From Desulfonatronaceae bacterium UBA663 (lineage in GTDB: Bacteria > Desulfobacterota > Desulfovibrionia > Desulfovibrionales > Desulfonatronaceae), in contig DBNV01000058.1 in NCBI GenBank assembly GCA_002299865.1, positions 1-14,840 of the forward strand: DNA of 14,840 bases. The letters run 5' to 3'. The notes under the pieces were generated by a model, which saw only the letters and a program-made list of their open reading frames with translations, made no database searches and was not told the DNA's origin. Position 1 is the first letter of the stretch, and each line of letters opens with the position of its first letter. Both the position numbers and the translations under genes were made by a program. Below, one piece after another: positions 1 to 5,190 of the stretch.

Positions 1-124
1 AGCGTTGATCCTTGTACTCGTCACTGCCAAGCTCTTGAAAACAGAAGAAATCGCTGCGATCGATGGCTTCCGCAAGGTTCATGGCATTGCGTGTTCCTTC
101 AACATCAGATGAAAATTGAGCCAT
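1..124 (-). CDS. Partial unknown ORF running off the left edge
   Basis: An open frame on the minus strand starts with ATG at 124 and is still open at base 1, giving 41 residues that begin MAQFSSDVEGTRNAMNLAEA. It starts only 4 bp after the stop of the frame at 129-311, so the two could be cotranscribed. The visible part is soluble and acidic, with one Phe-Phe-Cys-Phe stretch near residues 31-34. No Shine-Dalgarno of any strength is seen before the ATG. I do not recognise the family. It could equally be a chance frame, because only 41 codons are visible. Confidence 0.3.
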   Translation of the reverse strand, partial: MAQFSSDVEGTRNAMNLAEAIDRSDFFCFQELGSDEYKDQR

Positions 125-128
125 GATA

Positions 129-311
129 TCAGCTCGCCAGTTCATCCCACAAGTGCTCCAGGGGGGTGAAAAGGCTAACCATCCGGATTTCAATCGGCCG
201 GATATCTTTGATGGTTCCTTTTATGGATGAAGGATTCGAGAAAAGCGATGTCGTCATTTGCTGCTCCCACTCGTGTTTTTGCGGGTTGACTGAGAGTTGC
301 AAAAAGCGCAC
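129..311 (-). CDS. Short unknown ORF, possibly a gene remnant
   Basis: This 60-codon minus-strand frame opens with GTG at 311. It has an internal ATG at 257 preceded by GGGAG seven bases upstream, which would give a 42-residue protein beginning MTTSLFSNPSSIKG. The C-terminal end (IRMVSLFTPLEHLWDELAS) reads like real protein. The upstream frame closes at a stop (327-329) inside an inverted-repeat region (320-380), so this could be the C-terminal remnant of a larger gene cut off by a rearrangement. No family is recognised. A small antitoxin-like protein is possible but unsupported. The frame at 1-124 follows after 4 bp. Confidence 0.3.
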   Translation of the reverse strand: MRFLQLSVNPQKHEWEQQMTTSLFSNPSSIKGTIKDIRPIEIRMVSLFTPLEHLWDELAS

Positions 312-319
312 AATATCCC

Positions 320-349
320 CAGCGGTTCAAGTACTAAATTAAACCGCTG
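320..349. repeat. 8-bp inverted repeat overlapping the larger palindrome
   Basis: CAGCGGTT at 320-327 is the exact reverse complement of AACCGCTG at 342-349, with a 14-nt AT-rich loop. Its right arm shares bases 346-349 with the outer arm of the 35-bp palindrome at 346-380. In RNA the two hairpins could therefore not both form completely. Function is unknown. Confidence 0.6.
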
Positions 350-380
350 TGTGCAGATGAACAGTTCACCTGCACACAGC
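346..380. repeat. 35-bp near-perfect palindrome
   Basis: The palindrome is centred on A363 with 16 of 17 symmetric positions complementary; the only mismatch is A357/C369. The outer arms are GCTGTGTGCAG (346-356) and CTGCACACAGC (370-380), and the inner arms are TGAAC and GTTCA. It lies between the AmiS/UreI-like gene and the short ORF downstream of it on the minus strand. On the minus strand it is followed by GGTTTAATTT, a poor U-tract, so it could end transcription of the channel gene. An operator, recombination site or insertion-sequence end would look similar. Confidence 0.65.
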
Positions 381-445
381 ATCTGAAAGCCCTTAGGATT
401 ACTGTATCACAAGCTATCGGTGTTGTCTGGTACTGAGATCACGCT

Positions 446-461
446 GCAGGGCTAACCCTGC
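446..461 (-). terminator. Hairpin just after the AmiS/UreI-like stop codon
   Basis: GCAGGG (446-451) pairs with CCCTGC (456-461) around a 4-nt loop, starting 2 bp past the stop codon at 463-465. A competing hairpin, AACCCT (454-459) with AGGGTT (465-470), overlaps it and the stop codon. Neither is followed by a T-run on the minus strand. It may be only a 3'-end stabilising structure rather than an intrinsic terminator. Confidence 0.3.
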
Positions 462-462
462 T

Positions 463-1017
463 TTAGGGTTTAAGAGAAATTACTCCGGTTAGCAACAGGA
501 CGGCTGGTATGAATAGGGTATAGAATGCTTGGATGATGAATGTCCAGCCCAGAGCTGGGGGCGAAATCTTTCCGTATGCGCGGAGCGTCACTGTCCAGTG
601 AACCCAAGCCCACGATAAGCAATTGATTGTGAGCCATACCCAGCCGATTGTGCTGAAAATCTCACGGTTAATGACAAAGAACACCGCAAAAGCGACCATC
701 ATCAGACCTGATAGAATGTAGGCGTTCGCCGCTGGTACAAGGTCGTATCCGCGCAGCTTGATGATTCCAGCTGCCAGGATGGTGAGGGCGACCATTAATA
801 ACAACAACCCCACTGAAATTTTGACCGGATTATCGAGGTTGGCGTTAATGATGATGAAGGCCAATATCCCGGTGATTATGCCGACGAAAAGAAAAACTGT
901 TCCTACTCCTTCCGGTTTGCCATGGCCGAGTCCAGACATCCCCAATGAGAAAAACGCCACACTAAAGAAGAATAAGGCAAAGGCAATTAATGCATCTGGC
1001 GGTGTTATCGGTACCAT
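463..1017 (-). CDS. AmiS/UreI-family membrane channel, probable urea/amide transporter
   Basis: A 184-residue, very hydrophobic protein with about six predicted helices (roughly residues 9-30, 37-58, 66-87, 93-116, 122-145 and 155-178). From memory of the family, the C-terminal part matches Helicobacter UreI in pattern: a Trp-rich helix (W126, W128, W136, W138, W141), then Gly-Lys-Ile-Ser-Pro (149-153), then a final helix with Ile-Pro (170-171). The N-terminal LGMSGL and FLFVG segments also fit. Family members pass urea or short amides through the inner membrane. The ATG at 1017 is chosen over one 12 codons upstream because a perfect GGAGGT lies 7 bp before it. No urease, amidase or nickel gene is visible nearby. 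The gene is AT-richer than the operon to the right, suggesting acquisition. Substrate is not determined; family assignment is moderately sure. Confidence 0.68.
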   Translation of the reverse strand: MVPITPPDALIAFALFFFSVAFFSLGMSGLGHGKPEGVGTVFLFVGIITGILAFIIINANLDNPVKISVGLLLLMVALTILAAGIIKLRGYDLVPAANAYILSGLMMVAFAVFFVINREIFSTIGWVWLTINCLSWAWVHWTVTLRAYGKISPPALGWTFIIQAFYTLFIPAVLLLTGVISLKP

Positions 1018-1024
1018 CTTTTTT

Positions 1025-1030
1025 ACCTCC
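1025..1030 (-). promoter_or_regulatory. Strong Shine-Dalgarno of the AmiS/UreI-like gene
   Basis: On the minus strand GGAGGT sits in an A-rich context exactly 7 nt before the ATG at 1017. It is among the best ribosome binding sites in the window and decides the start codon, since the upstream in-frame ATG would place this site inside the coding region. Confidence 0.75.
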
Positions 1031-1039
1031 TTTTTTAAT

Positions 1040-1052
1040 TGATAGCCTATCA
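1040..1052. promoter_or_regulatory. Operator-like 13-bp palindrome upstream of the channel gene
   Basis: TGATAG-C-CTATCA is a perfect 6+1+6 palindrome, 9 bp upstream of the Shine-Dalgarno of the AmiS/UreI-like gene. Its size and position suit a dimeric repressor site, but no repressor gene is visible and the promoter itself could not be identified with confidence. Confidence 0.3.
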
Positions 1053-1323
1053 CAAAACTAGCTTTTTCTCAGGAACTGTATTGTCTTCACAACATTTCTC
1101 ACCCCCTTTTGTTTAGTCTCTTTAAAATAAAAAGAGCACGGTTATTTTGGCTCTATTCGCGTTAATCATTGAATGGCTGGTTTTGCAGTCGCTTGCAACC
1201 ATGCGGTCGGCGTTAAAATGGTTTTGTTCTTTTCGTACATTCTCCGCCAACCAAGGCAGTTGGGGAGATATTTGGTTGCGACTCCATGGAAAGAGTTGCC
1301 TGTAAAAAGTCTTCTTCAGGCAG

Positions 1324-1354
1324 CGGAAGACAGAGGACGGATGACGGAAGACAG
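1324..1354. repeat. Heptanucleotide tandem repeat, about 4.4 copies
   Basis: Successive 7-mers read CGGAAGA, CAGAGGA, CGGATGA, CGGAAGA and a partial CAG, giving a consensus near CRGADGA. The first and fourth copies are identical. It looks like the short heptamer repeats found dispersed in some bacterial genomes. Confidence 0.6.
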
Positions 1355-1417
1355 TTAAAACAGCAGGTTGCAAACAGCGATGTCATGAATGAAATCCGGA
1401 TTTAAACTTTTTGCAGG

Positions 1418-1444
1418 GACATCTGGAAAGGCGACATCTAGAAA
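1418..1444. repeat. Imperfect 12-bp direct repeat, period 15
   Basis: GACATCTGGAAA (1418-1429) recurs as GACATCTAGAAA (1433-1444) with one difference. It lies in the gene-free region. Function is unknown and a chance origin is possible. Confidence 0.45.
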
Positions 1445-1661
1445 TAATAACCATGCCTTTCAATTAGGTATAAATATGAAAGCATATTGCAACATAACTT
1501 GTCAAGGCCTAGTTTAAAAATCTGTCCAACCCTGGTAAAGTAGGCGCAGGGCGGTCGATCCGGCTAAAACTGGGCAAGCCAGCCTTAATATTTCAGGCGG
1601 TTGGATGAGAACAAAATTGCCTTGCGAAAGACCAGGATGCACCTGGACAAGAAAGTCTTCC

Positions 1662-1675
1662 CAAGGGTAACCTTG
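1662..1675 (+). promoter_or_regulatory. Small hairpin over the only Shine-Dalgarno-like site of the DUF2065 gene
   Basis: CAAGG (1662-1666) pairs with CCTTG (1671-1675) across a GTAA loop, which is a GNRA tetraloop in RNA. It covers the AAGGG that would be the ribosome binding site for the ATG at 1680. It could reduce translation initiation; this is inference from pairing alone. Confidence 0.3.
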
Positions 1676-1679
1676 CCCG

Positions 1680-1880
1680 ATGAGCTTTGATTGGATCCTG
1701 CTGCTGTACGCCTTGGGCCTGGCCCTGATCCTTGAAGGCATGTTGTATTTCCTCTGGCCCGAGAAGATGTCGGAGTTTTTGCGTTTTCTCTCGGAGCGTC
1801 CACCCTCGCTGTTGCGCAAGCTGGGGCTGGGGTCGATAATCTTGGGCCTGGCGCTATTGTTTCTGGGCCGACAATTCTAA
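1680..1880 (+). CDS. DUF2065 (YjeT-like) small inner-membrane protein
   Basis: A 66-residue protein with two hydrophobic helices (about residues 4-24 and 46-63). They are joined by a charged loop carrying WPEKM and a Ser/Pro/Leu/Arg-rich segment. The pattern LALILEG...PEK...LRKLGLGSIILGLALLFLG matches DUF2065, typified by E. coli YjeT. Family members are conserved inner-membrane proteins of unknown function, often near hflC or purA in proteobacteria; neither gene is seen here. It stands alone, convergent with trmFO. The ATG is supported by length and by the N-terminal helix starting at once. The only purine-rich site, AAGGG, is buried in a small hairpin (1662-1675), so translation may be weak or controlled. 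Confidence 0.8.
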   Translation: MSFDWILLLYALGLALILEGMLYFLWPEKMSEFLRFLSERPPSLLRKLGLGSIILGLALLFLGRQF

Positions 1881-1906
1881 AGGCTTGCCTCGAGAGGCTT
1901 GCCTCG
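1881..1906. repeat. 12-bp direct repeat right after the DUF2065 stop
   Basis: AGGCTTGCCTCG occurs at 1881-1892 and again at 1895-1906, separated by AG. The second copy also forms a GAGGC/GCCTC stem with a 2-nt loop (1894-1905). No T-run follows, so terminator activity is doubtful. Confidence 0.5.
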
Positions 1907-1979
1907 TTCCGGCGCACTCCTTAAGACGTCGTGAGAAAATATCCGTGGCAGATTTGTGTCGTAAAAACGTTTTGCAACG

Positions 1980-2003
1980 GCCAGGGAGGGAGCCAGGGAG
2001 GGA
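1980..2003. repeat. Perfect 12-bp tandem duplication
   Basis: GCCAGGGAGGGA is present twice head to tail (1980-1991 and 1992-2003) in the intergenic space between the convergent DUF2065 and trmFO genes. It looks like a replication-slippage duplication. Confidence 0.6.
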
Positions 2004-2010
2004 GGATGAT

Positions 2011-2035
2011 GCCTTGCTCAGGGCGAAAGCAAGGC
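2011..2035 (-). terminator. Terminator-like hairpin downstream of trmFO
   Basis: GCCTTGCT (2011-2018) is the exact complement of AGCAAGGC (2028-2035), with a 9-nt loop, starting 4 bp past the trmFO stop. The stem is strong but there is no T-run on the minus strand after it. It could act as a 3'-end stabiliser or need Rho. The opposite strand could use it for the convergent DUF2065 transcript. Confidence 0.4.
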
Positions 2036-2039
2036 GGTT

Positions 2040-3392
2040 TCATGCTCTCCGGTGCGCCAGGGCGTCTTTGACCCAAGGCGCCCACGCCTCCCTGGCCCGC
2101 TGGGCGTAGAGTAGCTTGCGCTTGGCCTTGCCGCCCCGGGCCTTGATCCCCGGCATCAATCCGAAGTTGACGTTGGAGGGCTGGAAATTTTCCGAGGGGG
2201 TGCGCAAATGGTTCAGCAAAGCCCCCAGGGCGGTTTCCGGGGGCGGATGCGGCAGATCCCGGCCCTGCCCAAGGGCCGCGAGCAAATGGCCCAACCAGAG
2301 TCCGCAAGCCGCAGATTCCACGTAGCCTTCCACCCCGGTGATCTGTCCGGCTAGATGCACGCCCGGTCTGGCCTTTAATCCCAGTTCAGGGGTCAATGCC
2401 CGCGGGGCATTGACGTAGGTGTTGCGGTGCATGCTGCCCAGACGCAGAAATTCGGCCCGTTCCAGAGCGGGGATGAGGCGCAAAATCCGTTCTTGTTCCG
2501 GATAGACCAACTTGGTCTGAAACCCCACCAGATTGAAGGCGGTTTTATTTTTGTTCTCGGTCCGCAACTGGACCACGGCGAATGGTTGCCGCCCTGTGCG
2601 TGGATCCACTAAGCCCACCGGCTTGAGCGGACCATAAGCCAGAGTCATTTCCCCGCGCTCAGCCAGGGTCTCGATGGGCAGGCAGGCCTCAAAATGTACA
2701 ACCTTTTCGAATGTCCGGGGTGTTACCGTGCGCGCTAAGCGCAGTTCCTGATAAAAGCGGCGGTACTGGGATTCGTCCAGGGGGCAGTTCAGATAATCGC
2801 TTTCTTCGGGATTGTAGCGCGACCCCCAGAACGCCGCGTCCATGTCCACGGAATCCGCCGCGACGATGGGTGCGATGGCGTCGTAGAAATAGAGATGCTC
2901 CTCGCCCACGGCCTGTTTCAGGTCCTCGGCCAGTTCCTCTCCGGCCAAAGGACCCGCCGCGATCACAGTCAAGGCCGCGTTCTGGAGCAAGGGATCATCC
3001 AGGCTGCGGATCTCCTCGCGGATCAGGGTGATGCCGGGATGCTCGACAATGCGCCGGGTAACGCTTTGGGCGAAAAGCTCCCGGTCCACGGCCAGGGCCT
3101 TGCCCGCCGGAACCCGCGTGGCCCGCGCCGCCTCCATGACCAGACTGCCCAGTTCGCTCATTTCCAGCTTGAGCAGGCCCACCCCTGAAGTCTGCTCGTC
3201 GGAGCGCAAGGAGTTGGAGCAGACCAGCTCGGCTAGGTTTTCATTGCTGTGAGCCGGAGAAAACCGCTGCGGCTTCATTTCGAAGAGATGCACGGGGATG
3301 CCTTGTTCGGCCAGGGCCCAGGCGCATTCGCACCCGGCCAGGCCGGCCCCGACAACAGCGACGGGCCCAGCGCCGGAAAAGGATGAAGACAT
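2040..3392 (-). CDS. trmFO: TrmFO: methylenetetrahydrofolate-tRNA-(uracil-5-)-methyltransferase
   Basis: A 450-residue flavoprotein that methylates U54 of tRNA to ribothymidine, using methylenetetrahydrofolate as carbon donor and FADH2 as reductant. The N-terminal FAD-binding GAGLAG is at residues 15-20. The catalytic cysteine motif CSNSLRS starts at C58 and the second functional cysteine sits in FEACLPIE (C237), as in the Bacillus enzyme. The C-terminal FAD motif GQITGVEGYVESAACG is at 349-364. Length is as usual for the family. The ATG at 3392 directly precedes the Rossmann strand. It follows the unknown 104-residue gene by 4 bp, so the two are probably cotranscribed. TrmFO replaces the SAM-dependent TrmA in many anaerobes and Firmicutes. 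Assignment is secure. Confidence 0.96.
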   Translation of the reverse strand: MSSSFSGAGPVAVVGAGLAGCECAWALAEQGIPVHLFEMKPQRFSPAHSNENLAELVCSNSLRSDEQTSGVGLLKLEMSELGSLVMEAARATRVPAGKALAVDRELFAQSVTRRIVEHPGITLIREEIRSLDDPLLQNAALTVIAAGPLAGEELAEDLKQAVGEEHLYFYDAIAPIVAADSVDMDAAFWGSRYNPEESDYLNCPLDESQYRRFYQELRLARTVTPRTFEKVVHFEACLPIETLAERGEMTLAYGPLKPVGLVDPRTGRQPFAVVQLRTENKNKTAFNLVGFQTKLVYPEQERILRLIPALERAEFLRLGSMHRNTYVNAPRALTPELGLKARPGVHLAGQITGVEGYVESAACGLWLGHLLAALGQGRDLPHPPPETALGALLNHLRTPSENFQPSNVNFGLMPGIKARGGKAKRKLLYAQRAREAWAPWVKDALAHRRA

Positions 3393-3396
3393 GGAT

Positions 3397-3711
3397 TTAT
3401 TCTTTCAAAAGGGGTTCCAGGATGTTGTCCAGATCAATCCGCTTGCATGTCCATTCGCCGGGCGTGAGCTGATAACGCAGGATTTCCCAGTGGTCATGAT
3501 CCAGGTAGTCCACATGCCCGTGCCCGTTCTCGGCCAGGGACGCGACAATGACGTCCAGGTCCTGCTCGATGTCCAGCCAGGCCCCCTCGTACTCCACATT
3601 GATGCGATCACCGGCAAAGTGAAAAACCGACGCCTTCACCGCCGACAGGACGTCGCGCTTCGCGGGGTCGATGCCGCGGATTTCACCGTAAATGCGCAAG
3701 GGAAATTTCAT
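3397..3711 (-). CDS. Unknown 104-residue protein coupled to trmFO
   Basis: I do not recognise this family. From the ATG at 3711 the protein is 104 residues, soluble and acidic. It begins MKFPLRIYGEIRG and contains a His/Asp/Tyr-rich stretch (HGHVDYLDHDHWEILRY) in the second half. A GAGG seven bp before this ATG supports it. The longer frame starting at 3771 is rejected because its first 20 codons are simply the REP-like hairpins read through. The stop codon lies 4 bp before trmFO, implying coexpression and perhaps a link to tRNA modification or folate/flavin use, but this is only context. No signal peptide or membrane segment is seen. The His/Asp cluster could bind a metal, which is speculation. 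Confidence 0.72.
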   Translation of the reverse strand: MKFPLRIYGEIRGIDPAKRDVLSAVKASVFHFAGDRINVEYEGAWLDIEQDLDVIVASLAENGHGHVDYLDHDHWEILRYQLTPGEWTCKRIDLDNILEPLLKE

Positions 3712-3727
3712 GGGGACCTCGGTGGAT

Positions 3728-3767
3728 CCGGCATCTTGCCGGAGTATAAGCCGGCTGGAAGCCGGCT
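3728..3767. repeat. REP-like pair of GC-rich hairpins
   Basis: Two perfect stem-loops stand 6 bp apart: CCGGCA-TCT-TGCCGG (3728-3742) and AGCCGGCT-GGA-AGCCGGCT (3749-3767). Paired short palindromes with a CCGGC core in an intergenic position resemble bacterial REP/BIME elements. They lie just upstream of the 104-residue gene. They could also limit transcription arriving from the glycosyltransferase genes. Confidence 0.5.
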
Positions 3768-3786
3768 CCACTATCGATCTTTAATC

Positions 3787-3808
3787 CGTAACGTCGAAAG
3801 ACGTTGCG
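3787..3808 (+). repeat. 9-bp hairpin with GAAA tetraloop
   Basis: Read on the plus strand, CGTAACGTC (3787-3795) pairs with GACGTTGCG (3800-3808), with one G-U pair, around a GAAA loop (a GNRA tetraloop). On the minus strand the G-U pair becomes an A-C mismatch and the loop is TTTC, so the structure favours a plus-strand RNA. A smaller stem, CCTC/GAGG, follows at 3832-3842. No gene for such an RNA is established. Confidence 0.4.
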
Positions 3809-3894
3809 TAGAGAAAAGACAAGGTAACCCGCCTCGCTGAGGTGTCAAGCATTGTCGTCGATGAGAGGTATACAAGGAAAACGCGGTGCATGGA

Positions 3895-5190
3895 TCACCT
3901 CGCTCGGGCGTACTGTTTGCGCCATTCGTCCAGGAAAAGCAGCGAAGTTTCCAGGTCGCTCAAGGTTCCCCGGCGTTGGCGCACGGCCCAGATCAAATCC
4001 TCGAAAGACACGCTTTCCGGCAGGTTCAAGGCCTTGAGCAATTCCCGGACGTCTTGCCGTAAATCTTCCGGCAAGCCGTCCAGAGGGCTGGGTCGGCCCG
4101 CCGGCCCGCGGTCCGCCGGCCCGGCGTCGGCCCCCCCCAGTCCGATCCTCTGTCTTGCGAAGTCCAGCAGGGCGCGCATCCTGTGGACATAGGCATGCTC
4201 GGCCAGCACGCGGGCCCTGGCCAACTGGGCCATGGCCCGGCGTTCTTCGGGCCGCACGAGATAGTGTTGGATAGCCTCAAGCATTCCGGGCATGTCTTCA
4301 AACACCGCCACTTCCCGGCCCGAGAACAACTCGCCTAGGAGCGCACGCCTGTCCACGAGCTGAAACGCCGCGCATGAAGCCAGTTCAAAGGTTCGTGGAT
4401 TGACGAAGTCCCCGCCGGAAATCAGGGGCTCGGCCTTGATGCTGGAGTGCAGGTTCAAATTGATTTTCGAGGCGTTAAAGATTTTCACCGCCTCATCCGG
4501 GGAGATACGCTCGTCCGGGCGCTGCATGCAGGGTGTTAGCACCGGATCGGCCTGCCAGTCGTTGCCCCAAATCCTGAAATCCAGAGAGGTGAGCCGGCGG
4601 AAGGCGGCGTGGCGGTTGGGATAGCCCGCGCCCAAAAAGGATACGTCCGCGCCGTAGCGACGCCGGTCCACGTTGGAAAGCTCCATGGGCGCGTGAAAAG
4701 CCGGGTCCGCTGCCAAGGGCAGATAAAGAACGTTCTCCTGGCCCAGCTCCCGGAGCAAATCGAAAAAAGGGGCCTTCTGGATCACCGCAAACACATCGTA
4801 ATGCCGGGCAAAGGCCTTCCAGTATGGAAAGACCCGAAAATCCTCCACGAACCACATGGCCGTGGCCACTTTGTCCCGTCGCAGCCGTTGCAGGGTCTGG
4901 CGGCTCAAGGGGGCCTGGGCCTGGGCCAGGATCAAGTCCGGAGCAAAGCTTTCCACTTTGGCCAGAACGATCTGGGAGACGATCTGCAGAAAACTGTTTT
5001 CCAGGGCCGCCAGCCGCTCCATATTGATGCGCTGGCCCTTCAGGGCACGGAATGCGCCGCAAAATTCCGGGGCCTCGAATACCTCCACCGTGTGCCCCAG
5101 TTCCCGCAAGGCGGTCGTGCAGTAGCGGCCCACGGTCAAGGAGCCGCCGGACATGGGCAGCACGTTTAGGATGCGCAGGGATGATTTCAT
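3895..5190 (-). CDS. CgeB-like family glycosyltransferase
   Basis: A 431-residue cytoplasmic GT-B-type protein resembling CgeB/DUF3880 and glycosyl-transferase group 1 (PF13524-like) proteins. Supporting features are the N-terminal LRILNVLPMSGG, an acidic WFVEDFR at 113-119, and LPLAADPAFH near 158-166. VSFLGAGYPNRHAAF is at 183-197 and the nucleotide-sugar region NPRTFELASCAAFQLVD at 264-280. EHAYVHRMRALLDFA near 331-345 closes the domain. A low-complexity linker (about 350-370, repeated GPADR/GPAGR) then leads to a charged helical tail. The ATG at 5190 overlaps the GT9 stop as ATGA and has GGAG six bp upstream, so it is preferred over the ATG at 5208. Role: inferred sugar addition to a surface glycan or protein. 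A run of eight C on the plus strand (4131-4138) lies in the linker. Sugar specificity is unknown. Confidence 0.82.
   Translation of the reverse strand: MKSSLRILNVLPMSGGSLTVGRYCTTALRELGHTVEVFEAPEFCGAFRALKGQRINMERLAALENSFLQIVSQIVLAKVESFAPDLILAQAQAPLSRQTLQRLRRDKVATAMWFVEDFRVFPYWKAFARHYDVFAVIQKAPFFDLLRELGQENVLYLPLAADPAFHAPMELSNVDRRRYGADVSFLGAGYPNRHAAFRRLTSLDFRIWGNDWQADPVLTPCMQRPDERISPDEAVKIFNASKINLNLHSSIKAEPLISGGDFVNPRTFELASCAAFQLVDRRALLGELFSGREVAVFEDMPGMLEAIQHYLVRPEERRAMAQLARARVLAEHAYVHRMRALLDFARQRIGLGGADAGPADRGPAGRPSPLDGLPEDLRQDVRELLKALNLPESVSFEDLIWAVRQRRGTLSDLETSLLFLDEWRKQYARAR
4098..4138 (-). repeat. Slippage-prone linker: 15-bp repeat plus G8 tract in the glycosyltransferase
   Basis: CCGCCGGCCCG at 4098-4108 recurs at 4113-4123, a spacing of exactly five codons that encodes GPADR-GPAGR. 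Eight consecutive C (4131-4138, G on the coding strand) lie 7 bp further on. Repeat copy changes would keep frame, whereas G-tract slippage would replace or cut off the C-terminal tail. Confidence 0.6.

Larger units (their letters stand above)
1054..1679. other. Gene-free AT-rich intergenic region
   Basis: These 626 bp hold only frames without family resemblance or a good start signal. The region contains a heptamer repeat (1324-1354), a 15-bp-spaced direct repeat (1418-1444), a weak stem AGAGC/GCTCT (1133-1154), and a CCAGG/CCTGG hairpin (1632-1646) in the leader of the DUF2065 gene. It lies between the divergently oriented channel gene and DUF2065 gene, so it must carry both promoters. I could not pick either one out convincingly. 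Confidence 0.6.

Noticed and set aside
1018..1053. 12-codon N-terminal extension of the AmiS/UreI-like protein
   Set aside because: It would run through the GGAGGT ribosome binding site and adds a charged segment not expected in the family.
1122..1373. 83-codon minus-strand and 61-codon plus-strand frames in the gene-free region
   Set aside because: No recognisable domain or ribosome binding site; part of the plus-strand frame is just the heptamer repeat.
3712..3771. 20-codon N-terminal extension of the 104-residue gene
   Set aside because: It is only the REP-like hairpin DNA translated, and GAGG supports the ATG at 3711.
4026..4301. Alternative minus-strand frame as evidence of an existing frameshift in the CgeB-like gene
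   Set aside because: The main frame continues across the G8 tract into a plausible helical tail; the other frame is Arg/Pro/Cys-rich with no protein character.
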